A DNA stretch of 29,338 bases from Candidatus Cibiobacter qucibialis (GCA_004000625.1 SAUS01000033.1:1-29338); one strand, 5' to 3'; counted from the first letter of the stretch, positions 1-8,234 are shown. Numbers and translations are program-made. Notes: a model not told the origin generated them from the sequence alone.

Positions 1-24
1 ACTGGCGGCGCTCACCTTTGCAGC

Positions 25-106
25 ATCCAGTATTATCTGCGCTTTTGGCTTAGCAGCTGCCGTACCTCGCTCGCCGTATCGGCACTTAGAATTATGCGGT
101 ATTGCC
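25..106 (+). mobile_element. Partial copy of 172-bp MITE-like element
   Basis: From about position 25 to the terminal GGTATTGCC at 98-106 the sequence matches the right half of the complete elements at 8018-8189 and 11189-11360. The left half is absent: bases 1-24 do not resemble the other copies, so the element is truncated or recombined here. It lies just beyond the terminator of the rsuA-like gene. It has no coding capacity. Confidence 0.8.
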
Positions 107-153
107 TTAAAAATAAACCCGGCCCGGTGCAAGACGCGCACGGGGCCGGGTTG
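106..153 (-). terminator. Rho-independent terminator of the ybaK-rsuA pair
   Basis: An 11-base arm (AAACCCGGCCC, 115-125) pairs with GGGCCGGGTT at 143-152. On the minus strand it is followed by a T-rich run (TTTATTTTTAA). It lies about 30 bases past the stop of the rsuA-like gene. Confidence 0.8.
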
Positions 154-181
154 TGTTTGTGAGCTGATAATAAAATGAAAT

Positions 182-913
182 TCAATTTTTCGGTTTGGCG
201 GCGGCGCGCAGGGCGTTTACTTCTTCTGCAGTCAGCTCCCGCCACTGGCCGGGAACAAGGGCAGCATCCAGCGCAACGGGGCCGATGACTTCCCGGTGCA
301 GGGCGTTCACCCCGGCGTCAAACACGCCGAACATCCGCTTGATCTGGTGGTAGACCCCCTGGTGCAGCGTGACCCGCACCACACAGGGGTCAGCTCCAGC
401 GGGCTTCACCTCGGCAGGGGCCAGCGTCTGGCCGTCTGCCAATGTGACCCCGGCGGCAAAGCCAACCCGCATCGCGTTGGTCAGCGGGGTATCCAGCGTA
501 ACAAGGTACTGCTTGGGCACATGGCGGCCCGGCGCTAGGATGTCATGCGCCAGCGTGCCGTCATCCGTCAGCAGCACAAAGCCGGTGCTGGTTTTGTCCA
601 GCCGCCCGGCGGGAAATAGCTGTCGGCGGGGGAACGCATCTTTTACCAGATCCACCACGGTGGTATCGCGTTTGTCCTGCGCGGCGCTCACAACGCCCTC
701 CGGTTTGTTCAGCATCAGGTAAACGTATTTCTGGTAAGCCCCGGCCAACGGTCTGCCGTCCACGGCAACCTCGGCAGTGGCTTCCTCGATCTGAGTATCA
801 GCCTTTTTGGTCAGCACGCCGTTCACCGTCACGCGGCCCTTGGCGGCCAGCTTACGGCTTTCCCCGCGGGGGATACCCAGCCGCTCGGACAGGTATTTAT
901 CCAGCCGCATCAT
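182..913 (-). CDS. rsuA: RsuA/RluB-family rRNA pseudouridine synthase
   Basis: The 243-residue product is the usual length for enzymes that isomerise uridine to pseudouridine in ribosomal RNA; RsuA acts on 16S U516. It begins with an S4 RNA-binding domain (RLDKYLSERLG... through about residue 55). The catalytic-domain motif GRLDKTSTGFVLLTDDG follows near residue 105, with the expected catalytic Asp in GRLD, and HQIKRMF appears near residue 190. The start at 913 overlaps the upstream stop in a TGATG arrangement, so the gene is translationally coupled to the ybaK-like gene. GGAG about 9 bases upstream supports this start over the next ATG at 910. Sequence cannot separate RsuA (16S) from RluB/RluE (23S) with certainty; the length and simple S4-plus-catalytic layout favour RsuA. 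Confidence 0.88.
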   Translation of the reverse strand: MMRLDKYLSERLGIPRGESRKLAAKGRVTVNGVLTKKADTQIEEATAEVAVDGRPLAGAYQKYVYLMLNKPEGVVSAAQDKRDTTVVDLVKDAFPRRQLFPAGRLDKTSTGFVLLTDDGTLAHDILAPGRHVPKQYLVTLDTPLTNAMRVGFAAGVTLADGQTLAPAEVKPAGADPCVVRVTLHQGVYHQIKRMFGVFDAGVNALHREVIGPVALDAALVPGQWRELTAEEVNALRAAAKPKN

Positions 914-1404
914 CAGGCGTTCTCCGCGGTGATGGCGGCGGTTTTGCCGCGGGTTACTTTAACAAGGTCTGCCGGGACGCATTCGATCTGGGTGCCGATC
1001 CGCCCGCCGGAAACCAGGATGGTGGGCTGGGCCAGGCAGCTTTCGTCAAACACGGTGGCAAACTGCTTTTTCATGCCAACGGGACTGCACCCGCCGCGGA
1101 TGTAGCCGGTTACCTTGTTGATGTCTGCCACATGAATCATGGCAACGCTTTTCACGCCCACGCTCTTGGCGGCTTTCTTCAGATCCAGTTCCGCCAGAAC
1201 AGGCACAACAAACACGTAATAGTTGCGGTCTGCCCCCTGGGTGACAAGGGTCTTAAACACCTTGGCAGGGTCCTGGCCGGTAAGCTGCGCCACATGGGCA
1301 CCGTCCACAGCCTGGCCTTCCTCGTGGGGATATTCGTGCGATGTATAATTCACCTTGGCACGCTCCAGCATGCGCATGGCGTTGGTTTTTGCTTCTTTAC
1401 CCAT
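913..1404 (-). CDS. ybaK: YbaK/EbsC-type Cys-tRNA(Pro) deacylase
   Basis: The 163-residue cytosolic protein is a stand-alone YbaK domain, related to the editing domain of prolyl-tRNA synthetase. Family members hydrolyse Cys-tRNA(Pro) made in error by ProRS. Family signatures visible are KVFKTLV near residue 49, VPVLAELDLKKAAKSVG near residues 68-85, and YIRGGCSPVGMKKQF near residues 101-115, the glycine-rich loop typical of YbaK. The ribosome site AAAGAGG precedes the ATG at 1404. It is the first gene of a two-gene operon with the rsuA-like gene, driven by a consensus promoter at 1487-1515. Both products act on translation RNAs. Confidence 0.9.
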   Translation of the reverse strand: MGKEAKTNAMRMLERAKVNYTSHEYPHEEGQAVDGAHVAQLTGQDPAKVFKTLVTQGADRNYYVFVVPVLAELDLKKAAKSVGVKSVAMIHVADINKVTGYIRGGCSPVGMKKQFATVFDESCLAQPTILVSGGRIGTQIECVPADLVKVTRGKTAAITAENA

Positions 1405-1486
1405 GGTAAAAATACCTCTTTCTCTGTATGTGCCGGAAAATACGGTGCTCCGATTATTTTACGGAACACGTTGCAAATACAGCCTT

Positions 1487-1515
1487 ATTATACGCCGCGG
1501 GCAAAATAATGTCAA
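1487..1515 (-). promoter_or_regulatory. Consensus sigma-A promoter for ybaK-rsuA
   Basis: On the minus strand TTGACA (1515-1510) and TATAAT (1492-1487) are separated by exactly 17 bases, a perfect match to the housekeeping consensus. It is back to back with the promoter for the DAHP synthase gene; the two -35 boxes are 8 bases apart. Confidence 0.85.
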
Positions 1516-1523
1516 AACAGGGG

Positions 1524-1552
1524 TTGACTTTAGCGCTTTAACGTGCTAAACT
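1524..1552 (+). promoter_or_regulatory. Promoter of DAHP synthase gene with an embedded palindrome
   Basis: TTGACT (1524-1529) and TAAACT (1547-1552) are 17 bases apart. Inside the promoter, TTTAGC (1529-1534) and GCTAAA (1545-1550) form an inverted repeat overlapping both boxes, an arrangement expected of a repressor operator. The binding protein is unknown. Confidence 0.7.
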
Positions 1553-1614
1553 ATACAGCGTTAAAGGATAAAAGAATTACCGTAAAGCGGATAAGAAATA
1601 GAGGAGAATATGTC

Positions 1615-2640
1615 ATGATCATCGTATTAAAACAGCATGCCCCGGATGAAAAGGTCAAAGCTTTCTGCAACGAACTGCAGACGATGGGGTACCAGATCAA
1701 CGATTCTATGGGCAGCGATACCCACATTCTGGGCCTGATTGGTGATACCAAGGCGCTGAGCGAAAGCTGGGTGCTGGCAAACCCGGTGGTGGAAACCTGC
1801 CGCCGTGTTTCGGAGCCTTACAAAAAGGCAAACCGCAAGTTCCACCCGGACGATACCGTGGTGGAAGTGGGTGATAAGAAAATCAAGGTTGGCGGCGGCC
1901 ATTTTGCCGTGATGGCGGGTCCCTGCAGCGTGGAAAGCAAGGAGCAGATCACCTTTGTGGCGCAGCGTGTGCAGGCCGCGGGGGCCAGCATCCTGCGCGG
2001 CGGCGCATTCAAGCCGCGCACCAGCCCCTACAGCTTCCAGGGGCTGCGTGCCGAGGGTCTGGAACTGCTGGCCCATGCCCGCAGCCAGACCGGCCAGCCC
2101 ATTGTGACCGAACTGATGAACAGCGAGCATATCCCCCTGTTTGAGGAAACCGGCGTGGATATGATCCAGATCGGCGCGCGTAACATGCAGAACTTTGAAC
2201 TGCTCAAGGCTGTTGGCCGCACCAACATCCCCGTTCTACTCAAGCGCGGCCTTTCCGCCACGCTGGAAGAGCTGGTGATGAGCGCCGAGTATATTATGGC
2301 AGAGGGCAACCCCAATGTTGTGCTGTGCGAGCGCGGCATCCGCACCTTTGAAACCAGCATGCGCAACACGCTGGATATTTCCGCCGTGCCCATGCTGAAA
2401 AAGATGACCCATCTGCCGGTTGTGATTGACCCCAGCCACGCCGCGGGCATCGCCTTTATGGTGCCCAGCCTGGCCAAAGCTGCGGTGGCAGTCGGTGCAG
2501 ACGGCTTGATGATCGAGGTGCACAACGACCCCGCCCGAGCCAAGAGCGATGGAGCCCAGAGCCTGACCCCGGACCAGTTCGATGACCTGATGGCCACCAT
2601 CCGCCCGGAGCTGGAGTTCTTTGGGAAGACGTTAAATTGA
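1615..2640 (+). CDS. aroF: 3-deoxy-7-phosphoheptulonate (DAHP) synthase
   Basis: The product catalyses the first step of the shikimate pathway, joining phosphoenolpyruvate and erythrose 4-phosphate to give DAHP. The 341 residues fit the small type-I-beta class: an N-terminal ferredoxin-like/ACT-like regulatory segment (residues 1-70) and a KDO8P/DAHP-type TIM barrel. Motifs seen are VMAGPCSVES, LRGGAFKPRTSPYSFQG, NMQNFELLKAVG, PVLLKRG, LCERGIRTFE, VIDPSHAAG and a metal-ligand region EVHNDPARAKSDGAQSL. The frame is open from 1543, but GAGGAG at 1601-1606 sits 8 bases before the ATG at 1615, and 1543-1552 is promoter, so 1615 is chosen. It is monocistronic, ending in the hairpin at 2671-2713. 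The embedded palindrome in its promoter suggests transcriptional control. Confidence 0.93.
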   Translation: MIIVLKQHAPDEKVKAFCNELQTMGYQINDSMGSDTHILGLIGDTKALSESWVLANPVVETCRRVSEPYKKANRKFHPDDTVVEVGDKKIKVGGGHFAVMAGPCSVESKEQITFVAQRVQAAGASILRGGAFKPRTSPYSFQGLRAEGLELLAHARSQTGQPIVTELMNSEHIPLFEETGVDMIQIGARNMQNFELLKAVGRTNIPVLLKRGLSATLEELVMSAEYIMAEGNPNVVLCERGIRTFETSMRNTLDISAVPMLKKMTHLPVVIDPSHAAGIAFMVPSLAKAAVAVGADGLMIEVHNDPARAKSDGAQSLTPDQFDDLMATIRPELEFFGKTLN

Positions 2641-2670
2641 GAAAAAAATCCGGTATATAAAGATATAGCG

Positions 2671-2713
2671 AAAGCCCGCAGAGCATTTTTTATGGTGCTC
2701 GGCGGGCTTTTGG
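2671..2713 (+). terminator. Rho-independent terminator after DAHP synthase
   Basis: AAAGCCCGC (2671-2679) pairs with GCGGGCTTT (2702-2710), with an inner GAGCA/TGCTC stem (2681-2685/2696-2700). A short T-rich tail follows. Confidence 0.8.
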
Positions 2714-2746
2714 TTTCGTTGGCAGAAAATAAAAAAGCAGACTTGA

Positions 2747-2918
2747 GGCAATACCGCATAATTCTAAGTGCCGATACGGCGAGCGAGGTGCGGCAGATGC
2801 CAAGCCAAAAGCGCAGATAATACTGGATGTCTTATCGAGCATTTTGGCAACGCAGATGCCGTGCCGCAGCTGCCGGAGCGGTGCTTAAGCCGCAAGGCGG
2901 GAATTGTGCGGTGTTGCC
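2747..2918 (-). mobile_element. 172-bp MITE-like element, copy 2
   Basis: A complete element in the opposite orientation to the copies at 8018 and 11189. Its ends form an 18-bp terminal inverted repeat, GGCAAYACCGCAYAATTC, in which the two ends differ at the two Y positions. TTGA flanks it on both sides, with a one-base offset on the right. It encodes no protein. It occupies the gap between the DAHP synthase terminator and the zinc-ribbon gene. Confidence 0.85.
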
Positions 2919-2990
2919 TTTGAATTTTCAAAGACATTCCGTGGGAGCGCACTTCACTAAAAAGCAGAGATAGGAGACAATGAAACCAGT

Positions 2991-3335
2991 TTATCTCATA
3001 TTGGCGAAGCTGATCATCAAACAGATCACGACCCAGACCAGCGCAATAATCAGGCCGGGAATCTGGGAGCCCTTGCGCCTGCCGGAATTGCTGTTCTGGT
3101 AAGTTGGCTTGGTAGGCCGCTGGGACGGCTGGGGGCGCGGTGCGCTTTCGGCCCGGTGGCGGGCGTAATCCACCGCCAGCGAGACCGGACGGGCTTTCTG
3201 CCCCGGCTCAACGTGGGAGGGGCAGTTGGGATCCTCGGTATGGTGCAGAGTATAGCGGTCCTCAGGGGGAAAAATCATTCCGCAGTCATCACAGCGCTGG
3301 TTGGTCAGATGGCCGCCGCAGATGGAGCAACGCAT
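2991..3335 (-). CDS. Small zinc-ribbon protein with C-terminal membrane anchor
   Basis: This 114-residue protein of unknown function begins with a four-cysteine zinc ribbon (CSICGG at residues 3-8 and CDDCG at residues 15-19), followed by a conserved-looking stretch PPEDRYTLHHTEDPNC. A Pro/Arg/Gln-rich linker comes next, then one hydrophobic helix near the C terminus (GLIIALVWVVICLMISF). It is therefore probably a membrane-tethered cytosolic zinc-ribbon protein. The frame is open to 3371, but AGGAGG lies 8 bases before the ATG at 3335, which decides the start. It is transcribed on its own from the promoter at 3395-3424. I do not recognise a characterised family. Confidence 0.75.
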   Translation of the reverse strand: MRCSICGGHLTNQRCDDCGMIFPPEDRYTLHHTEDPNCPSHVEPGQKARPVSLAVDYARHRAESAPRPQPSQRPTKPTYQNSNSGRRKGSQIPGLIIALVWVVICLMISFANMR

Positions 3336-3394
3336 AAAACAGCCCTCCTGTTCAGTTCTGGTATCACACAAAAAACGACAATAGCTTTGTTTTT

Positions 3395-3424
3395 ATTATA
3401 CAATCCCGGCAAAGCAAAAGGCAA
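3395..3424 (-). promoter_or_regulatory. Promoter of the zinc-ribbon gene
   Basis: On the minus strand TTGCCT (3424-3419) and TATAAT (3400-3395) are 18 bases apart, about 60 bases upstream of the ATG. Confidence 0.6.
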
Positions 3425-3478
3425 GGGTCTGCGCAGCGTTTTGCGACAGTTTATGCGGTTTTGCTGCGCTAAGCATGC

Positions 3479-4645
3479 TTAACGGTGCTCGGCGGCCTTT
3501 TTGGCGTGCAGACTTTCAGACATGATGACCATGACCACCAGCCCAACGGCTAGGTACCAGGGGTACAGCCTGGGGGTAACGTTCTGTGCCAGCAGGCCGA
3601 ACAGCGGCGGGGCCAGGCAGGAGCCCACATAAGCAAAGGCCATCTGTAACCCCGTCATCGACATGCTCAGCTCCCGGCCAAAATTGACCGGCGTTTCGTG
3701 GATGATGCAGGGGTAAACAGGGGCGCAGCCCAAGCCGATCAAAATCAGGCCCACAAACAGCACGTTGTTCCCGGCAGGCAGCAGAACCAGCAGAATGCCC
3801 AGGGCGATTAACACCTGCCCCAGCCGGATCATGTTGCGGTCGCTCATCTTCATCGTCAAAAAGCCGGAAACAAACCGCCCGGCGGTAATGCCCAAATAGA
3901 ACAGGCTGGCCCAGCTGGCAGCGGTCTGGGCATCCAAACCGCGCACCAGGGTGCAGTAGCTGGAGGCCCACATCCCGGCGGTGGATTCCAGTGCGCAGTA
4001 ACACAAAAAGCAGACCAGAACTTCCGGCACACCGGTGATTTTCAGCAGCTCCGGAAAGCTGCGGTGCTGCGGGGTGAACGGCTCGCCACCCATAGGGTCC
4101 TGCGGCAGCTTCCACAGCGGCAGGCTGAACAGCAGCACCACTGTCAGCACCACCTGCAAAATGCCAATGATGCGGTAGCCGCCCTGCCAGCCGGAACCGG
4201 CCAGTGCCTGCCCCATAATAACGGGGCCAAGGCTGGCACCCACACCCCACATGCAGTGCAGCCAGCTCATATGGCGGCTTTTGTAGTGCAGGGCAACATA
4301 GTTGTTTAAGGCTGCATCCACGCTGCCCGCGCCCAGCCCATAGGGGATAGCCCACAGGCAGAGCTGCCAGAACGCATGGCAGAAGGAAAACCCGAACAGC
4401 GCCGCTGCCGTGGTGGCAACGCTGATGGCGGTGACCCGCCCGGTGCCAAGGCGCTCGTTCAGGCGGTCGCTCGCCAGGGCGGAAAGAATGGTGCAGGCGG
4501 AAATGATCATCGAAACGCCGCCCGCCCAGGAAACCTGCGCCCCCAGCTGCGGGTACATGGTGGGCCATGCCGCGCCCAGCAGGGCGTCCGGCAGACCAAG
4601 GCTGATAAACGCCAGATAAATGATTGGCAAAAGCAAAGATGCCAT
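3479..4645 (-). CDS. Major facilitator superfamily permease
   Basis: The 388-residue, strongly hydrophobic protein has about 12 predicted membrane segments and two six-helix halves, as expected of an MFS secondary transporter. The N terminus (MASLLLPIIYLAFISLGLPD) and the segment GLPDALLGAAWPTMYPQLG resemble the FucP-like branch of MFS proteins common in Firmicutes. A cytoplasmic loop with SDRLNERLGTGRV fits the MFS loop 2-3 motif. The substrate cannot be told from sequence; sugar or drug export are both possible. The frame is open to 4711, but AAGGAG lies about 10 bases before the ATG at 4645, and the extended region is promoter. There is no partner gene. A GCGCAGC/GCTGCGC hairpin lies between its end and the neighbouring zinc-ribbon gene. 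Confidence 0.85.
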   Translation of the reverse strand: MASLLLPIIYLAFISLGLPDALLGAAWPTMYPQLGAQVSWAGGVSMIISACTILSALASDRLNERLGTGRVTAISVATTAAALFGFSFCHAFWQLCLWAIPYGLGAGSVDAALNNYVALHYKSRHMSWLHCMWGVGASLGPVIMGQALAGSGWQGGYRIIGILQVVLTVVLLFSLPLWKLPQDPMGGEPFTPQHRSFPELLKITGVPEVLVCFLCYCALESTAGMWASSYCTLVRGLDAQTAASWASLFYLGITAGRFVSGFLTMKMSDRNMIRLGQVLIALGILLVLLPAGNNVLFVGLILIGLGCAPVYPCIIHETPVNFGRELSMSMTGLQMAFAYVGSCLAPPLFGLLAQNVTPRLYPWYLAVGLVVMVIMSESLHAKKAAEHR

Positions 4646-4690
4646 GGATTGATACTCCTTTTGAAAATAATCAGAGATGGTTTTGACAGC

Positions 4691-4699
4691 ATTATACCA
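4691..4699 (-). promoter_or_regulatory. Extended -10 promoter of the MFS gene
   Basis: Minus strand TGGTATAAT is an extended -10 element about 45 bases upstream of the chosen ATG. No good -35 is seen at 17 bases, which is normal for this promoter type. Confidence 0.55.
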
Positions 4700-4825
4700 T
4701 GAAAAAGTCAAGAAATGCCGTTTACAAAAAGAATTTGTTCAAAAAACGTTCAAAACTTTATGATATCTTTATTTTATATACTGCATTCTTGCATCCAGAA
4801 TACAGGGCAAAGGGAGCATTTCATC

Positions 4826-4854
4826 TTGCATCATTTGCCGAAAAGCGGTACAAT
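4826..4854 (+). promoter_or_regulatory. Promoter of the activase gene
   Basis: TTGCAT (4826-4831) and TACAAT (4849-4854) are 17 bases apart, about 100 bases upstream of the ATG at 4961. The leader contains AAAACG/CGTTTT arms at 4921-4926 and 4932-4937, a possible operator. The rest of the interval 4646-4960 shows no gene. Confidence 0.6.
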
Positions 4855-4960
4855 AATATGAATTTCGCCTTGTTCCAAAAAGGCGTAGCCCCGCGTGCAG
4901 AATGCCGCTTTCAGAGTTCAAAAACGGAGAACGTTTTCATACCCCTAGGAGGTCAACCCC

Positions 4961-7882
4961 ATGAGAGTTGGTTTGGACATCGGTTCAACTACCATTAAAT
5001 GTGTCGTGCTGAACGATGCAGAGCAGATCGTATATTCCACCTATGAGCGCCACTACAGCCATATTCTGGAAAAAGGCAAGGAGCTGCTGCACCGCGCCGC
5101 GCAGAACTATCTGCCGGATGGCAGAGCAAAGCTGGCAATCTCCGGTTCCGCCGGTATGGGCCTTGCCGACAGCTGCAAGGTGCCCTTTGTGCAGGAAGTG
5201 TTTGCCACCCGCGTGGCCGCCAACAAGCTGGCGCCGGGTACCGACTGCATCATTGAGCTGGGCGGCGAGGATGCCAAGATCTTGTTCCTGACCAACGGTA
5301 CCGAAGTGCGCATGAACGGCAGCTGCGCAGGCGGCACCGGCGCATTTATTGACCAGATGGCCACCCTGCTGAAGATGAGCGCAGATGAGATGGATAAGGC
5401 GGCGCAGAAATCCACCCGTACTTACACCATTGCATCCCGCTGCGGTGTGTTTGCCAAAAGCGACATCCAGCCCCTGATCAACCAGGGCGCACAGGCGGGG
5501 GATATTGCGGCTTCCATTTATCAGGCTGTGGTCAACCAGACCATTGCCGGCCTGGCACAGGGCCGCCCCATCAAGGGCAATATTTTGTACCTGGGCGGGC
5601 CGCTGACTTTCTCCACCGTGCTGCGCAAAAGCTTTGACGAAACCCTGCATGTGACCGGTACCTGCCCGGAAAACAGCCTGCTGTACGTGGCGCTGGGAGC
5701 TGCGTTCTATGCAGACCAGGAGTTTGATCTGAATGAGGTTGCCAGCCGCCTGGATGAATACAGCGCCACTGCAACTTACATCAGCCTGCCGCCCCTGTTC
5801 AAGGATAAGCAGGAATATGAGGACTTCCATGCCCGCCACCTGAAAGCCTCGGTGCCTTGCGTGCCTTTTGGCGCGGGCTGCGGCCCGGTGCATATCGGTA
5901 TTGACTCCGGTTCCACCACCATCAAGCTGGTGGTGATCGACCAGAATGATAATATTCTGTTCACCAGCTACCAGCCCAACCTGGGCAACCCGCTGCCCTT
6001 GGTGCGGGAAACGCTGCTGAAACTGTACCAGCGGCACCCCGGTTTGCAGATCGCCAGCGTGACCACCACCGGTTACGGCGAAGAGCTGGTCAAGAATGCG
6101 TTCCATTGTGACCGCGGCCTGGTAGAAACTGTGGCCCACTTTACTGCCGCCAAGCACTTTATGCCCAACGTTGATTTCATCATTGATATCGGTGGCCAGG
6201 ATATGAAGTGCTTTAAGATCGAGGACGGGGCCATCAGCAATATCTTCCTGAACGAAGCCTGTTCCTCTGGCTGCGGCAGCTTTTTGCAGACCTTTGCCCA
6301 GGCACTGGGCTATGATGTCAAGGAGTTTGCCGCCCTTGGCCTGTTTGCCGATAAGCCCGTTGACCTTGGCAGCCGCTGCACGGTGTTCATGAACTCCAGT
6401 GTCAAGCAGGCCCAGAAGGACGGCGCTTCCATTGAAAACATCAGCGCTGGCCTGTCCATCTCGGTGGTCAAGAACGCACTGTATAAGGTAATCCGTGCCT
6501 CCAGCCCGGAAGAACTGGGCCGCAACATTGTGGTGCAGGGCGGTACGTTCTATAATGAAGCGGTTCTGCGCGCCTTTGAAAAAGAGATGGGCGTCAATGT
6601 TATCCGCCCGGACATTGCGGGCCTGATGGGCGCTTACGGCGCTGCGCTGTACGGCAAAGCCCGCGCCGCAGCGGGCCAGATGAGCACCGTGCTGACCCAG
6701 GACGAGCTGGAACACTTTGAACAGAAGGTCAGCACCGTCCAGTGCGGCGGCTGCGGCAACCACTGCCAGCTGACCATCAATGTGTTTGCCGATGGCAAGC
6801 GCTATATTTCCGGCAACCGCTGCGACAAGCCGGTGACCGGCAAGGCAACCAACGATGATCTGAACCTGTACGCCTACAAGCTCAAGCTGCTGCTGGATTA
6901 TAAGCCGGAAAACGAGGGCAATTCCCGCGGGGTCATCGGCATTCCGCTCTGCCTGAACATGTATGAGCTGCTGCCGTTCTGGCATACCTTCTTTACCAAG
7001 CTGGGCTTTACCGTCAAGGTCAGCCCGGTTTCCAGCCGCAAGCTGTACCAGGAAGGCCAGGCCACCATCCCCAGCGATACCGCCTGCTTCCCTGCAAAGC
7101 TCAGCCACGGCCATATTGCCGAACTGTGCAAGATGGGCGTGGACGCTGTGTTCTACCCCTGCATGAGCTACAATGTGGACGAACACCTGGGCGATAACCA
7201 TTATAACTGCCCCGTGGTTGCTTATTATCCCGAAGTTCTGGTCGGCAACTGCCCGGAACTGGAAAATACCAAGTTCATTTATGATTACATCAACCTGGCC
7301 CGCCGCAAGGACTTTACCAAGCGCTTCCCGGCCATTCTGGACCAGTATTTCCCCGGCATCCCTGTTAAGGAAGTACATGCCGCCATTGATGCCGCGTATG
7401 ATGAGTACGAGCACCACATGACCCAGGTGCGCGCCAAGGGAGCCGAGATCATTGCCCGCGCCCGCGCGGAGCACCGCCACATTATTGTGCTGGCCGGCCG
7501 CCCCTACCATGTGGATCCGGAGGTCAACCATGGCATTGATAAGCTGATCATCCGCCAGGGCGCTGCCGTGGTAACGGAAGATTCCGTCAGCTGCTATGAA
7601 GAAAAGTTTGATACCGCCGTGCTAAACCAGTGGACTTACCACAGCCGCCTGTATGCGGCCGCCAAGTACTGCACCACCCAGCCGGATATGGACCTGGTGC
7701 AGCTGGTATCCTTCGGCTGCGGCCTGGATGCCATTACCACCGACGAGACCCGCGAAATTTTGCAGGAAGGCGGCAAGCTGTACACCCAGCTGAAAATTGA
7801 CGAGATCACCAACCTTGGCGCCGTCAACATCCGCCTGCGCAGCCTGTTTGCCGCACTGGAAGAACGGAAAGAAGACCAATGA
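4961..7882 (+). CDS. Tandem BcrAD/HgdC-type ATPase activase with DUF2229-like domain (N-terminal part of a 2-hydroxyacyl-CoA dehydratase-like protein)
   Basis: The 973 residues contain two copies of the ASKHA-fold activase that uses ATP to drive low-potential electrons into 2-hydroxyacyl-CoA dehydratase or benzoyl-CoA reductase-type enzymes. Copy 1 has DIGSTTIK at residue 6, GGEDAKI, C122 in NGSCAGGTGAF and C161 in SRCGVF. Copy 2 has DSGSTTIK near residue 314, DIGGQDMK, C434 in NEACSSGCG and C473 in SRCTVF. The cysteines are those that hold the shared [4Fe-4S] cluster in this family. A further cysteine cluster (C595, C598, C602) precedes a DUF2229-like region from about residue 650. AGGAGG lies just upstream of the ATG. 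Related Firmicutes proteins of about 1,400 residues, as I remember them, continue directly into what is here the separate gene at 8235. Physiological substrate unknown. Confidence 0.88.
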   Translation: MRVGLDIGSTTIKCVVLNDAEQIVYSTYERHYSHILEKGKELLHRAAQNYLPDGRAKLAISGSAGMGLADSCKVPFVQEVFATRVAANKLAPGTDCIIELGGEDAKILFLTNGTEVRMNGSCAGGTGAFIDQMATLLKMSADEMDKAAQKSTRTYTIASRCGVFAKSDIQPLINQGAQAGDIAASIYQAVVNQTIAGLAQGRPIKGNILYLGGPLTFSTVLRKSFDETLHVTGTCPENSLLYVALGAAFYADQEFDLNEVASRLDEYSATATYISLPPLFKDKQEYEDFHARHLKASVPCVPFGAGCGPVHIGIDSGSTTIKLVVIDQNDNILFTSYQPNLGNPLPLVRETLLKLYQRHPGLQIASVTTTGYGEELVKNAFHCDRGLVETVAHFTAAKHFMPNVDFIIDIGGQDMKCFKIEDGAISNIFLNEACSSGCGSFLQTFAQALGYDVKEFAALGLFADKPVDLGSRCTVFMNSSVKQAQKDGASIENISAGLSISVVKNALYKVIRASSPEELGRNIVVQGGTFYNEAVLRAFEKEMGVNVIRPDIAGLMGAYGAALYGKARAAAGQMSTVLTQDELEHFEQKVSTVQCGGCGNHCQLTINVFADGKRYISGNRCDKPVTGKATNDDLNLYAYKLKLLLDYKPENEGNSRGVIGIPLCLNMYELLPFWHTFFTKLGFTVKVSPVSSRKLYQEGQATIPSDTACFPAKLSHGHIAELCKMGVDAVFYPCMSYNVDEHLGDNHYNCPVVAYYPEVLVGNCPELENTKFIYDYINLARRKDFTKRFPAILDQYFPGIPVKEVHAAIDAAYDEYEHHMTQVRAKGAEIIARARAEHRHIIVLAGRPYHVDPEVNHGIDKLIIRQGAAVVTEDSVSCYEEKFDTAVLNQWTYHSRLYAAAKYCTTQPDMDLVQLVSFGCGLDAITTDETREILQEGGKLYTQLKIDEITNLGAVNIRLRSLFAALEERKEDQ

Positions 7883-7885
7883 TGA

Positions 7886-8208
7886 GTTAGGAGGTAGGAG
7901 TTAAAGCACGCCGCAAAGCCTGCGGCAAAATTTGATAGCGTAAGCAGGGAAAAGCGCTTGAAAAGAGCGGCTGCCAAAAGCACTTAAGCGCAGCTTTCCC
8001 ATACTGTCAACTCCTAAGGCAACACCGCACAATTCCCGCCTTACGGCTTAAGCACCGCTCCGGCGGCTGCGGCACGGCATCTGCGTTGCCAAAATGCTCG
8101 ATAAGACATCCAGTATTATCTGCGCTTTTGGCTTAGCATCTGCCGCACCTCGCTCGCCGTATCGGCACTTAGAATTATGCGGTATTGCCCTAACTCCTAC
8201 TTCCTAAC
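7886..8208. repeat. Second inverted-repeat element, interrupted by the MITE
   Basis: The 18-base sequence GTTAGGARGTAGGAGTTA occurs at 7886-7903 and in inverted form at 8191-8208 with one mismatch. Without the 172-bp insertion and one 4-base duplication, the element would be about 147 bp. Its interior can fold: GGGAAA and GCGCTT near 7947-7960 complement AAGCGC and TTTCCC near 7984-8000. It starts 4 bases after the activase stop codon. No coding potential is seen. Confidence 0.65.
8018..8189 (+). mobile_element. 172-bp MITE-like element, copy 3
   Basis: A complete copy with 18-bp terminal inverted repeats (GGCAACACC... and ...GGTATTGCC), flanked on both sides by CTAA, a perfect 4-base target-site duplication. 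It sits inside another inverted-repeat element between the activase and dehydratase-like genes. It is non-coding, so mobilisation would need a transposase encoded elsewhere. Confidence 0.9.
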
Positions 8209-8234
8209 CCCTACCTAAACAAGCGAGGCACTTT

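Noticed and set aside
1543..1614. Longer N terminus for DAHP synthase
   Set aside because: This stretch overlaps the promoter -10 region, and the GAGGAG site supports 1615.
2764..2952. Small ORFs inside the 172-bp repeats
   Set aside because: They appear because the repeat lacks stops in one frame. There is no ribosome site, and the frames end in different flanking DNA at each copy.
4985..7531. An 848-codon minus-strand open frame
   Set aside because: Complement of the activase gene, whose motifs, ribosome site and promoter are clear on the plus strand.
7880..8234. Sequencing frameshift as the cause of the activase/dehydratase split
   Set aside because: The halves are separated by 352 bases of structured repeats with a clean target duplication, not by a small frame error.
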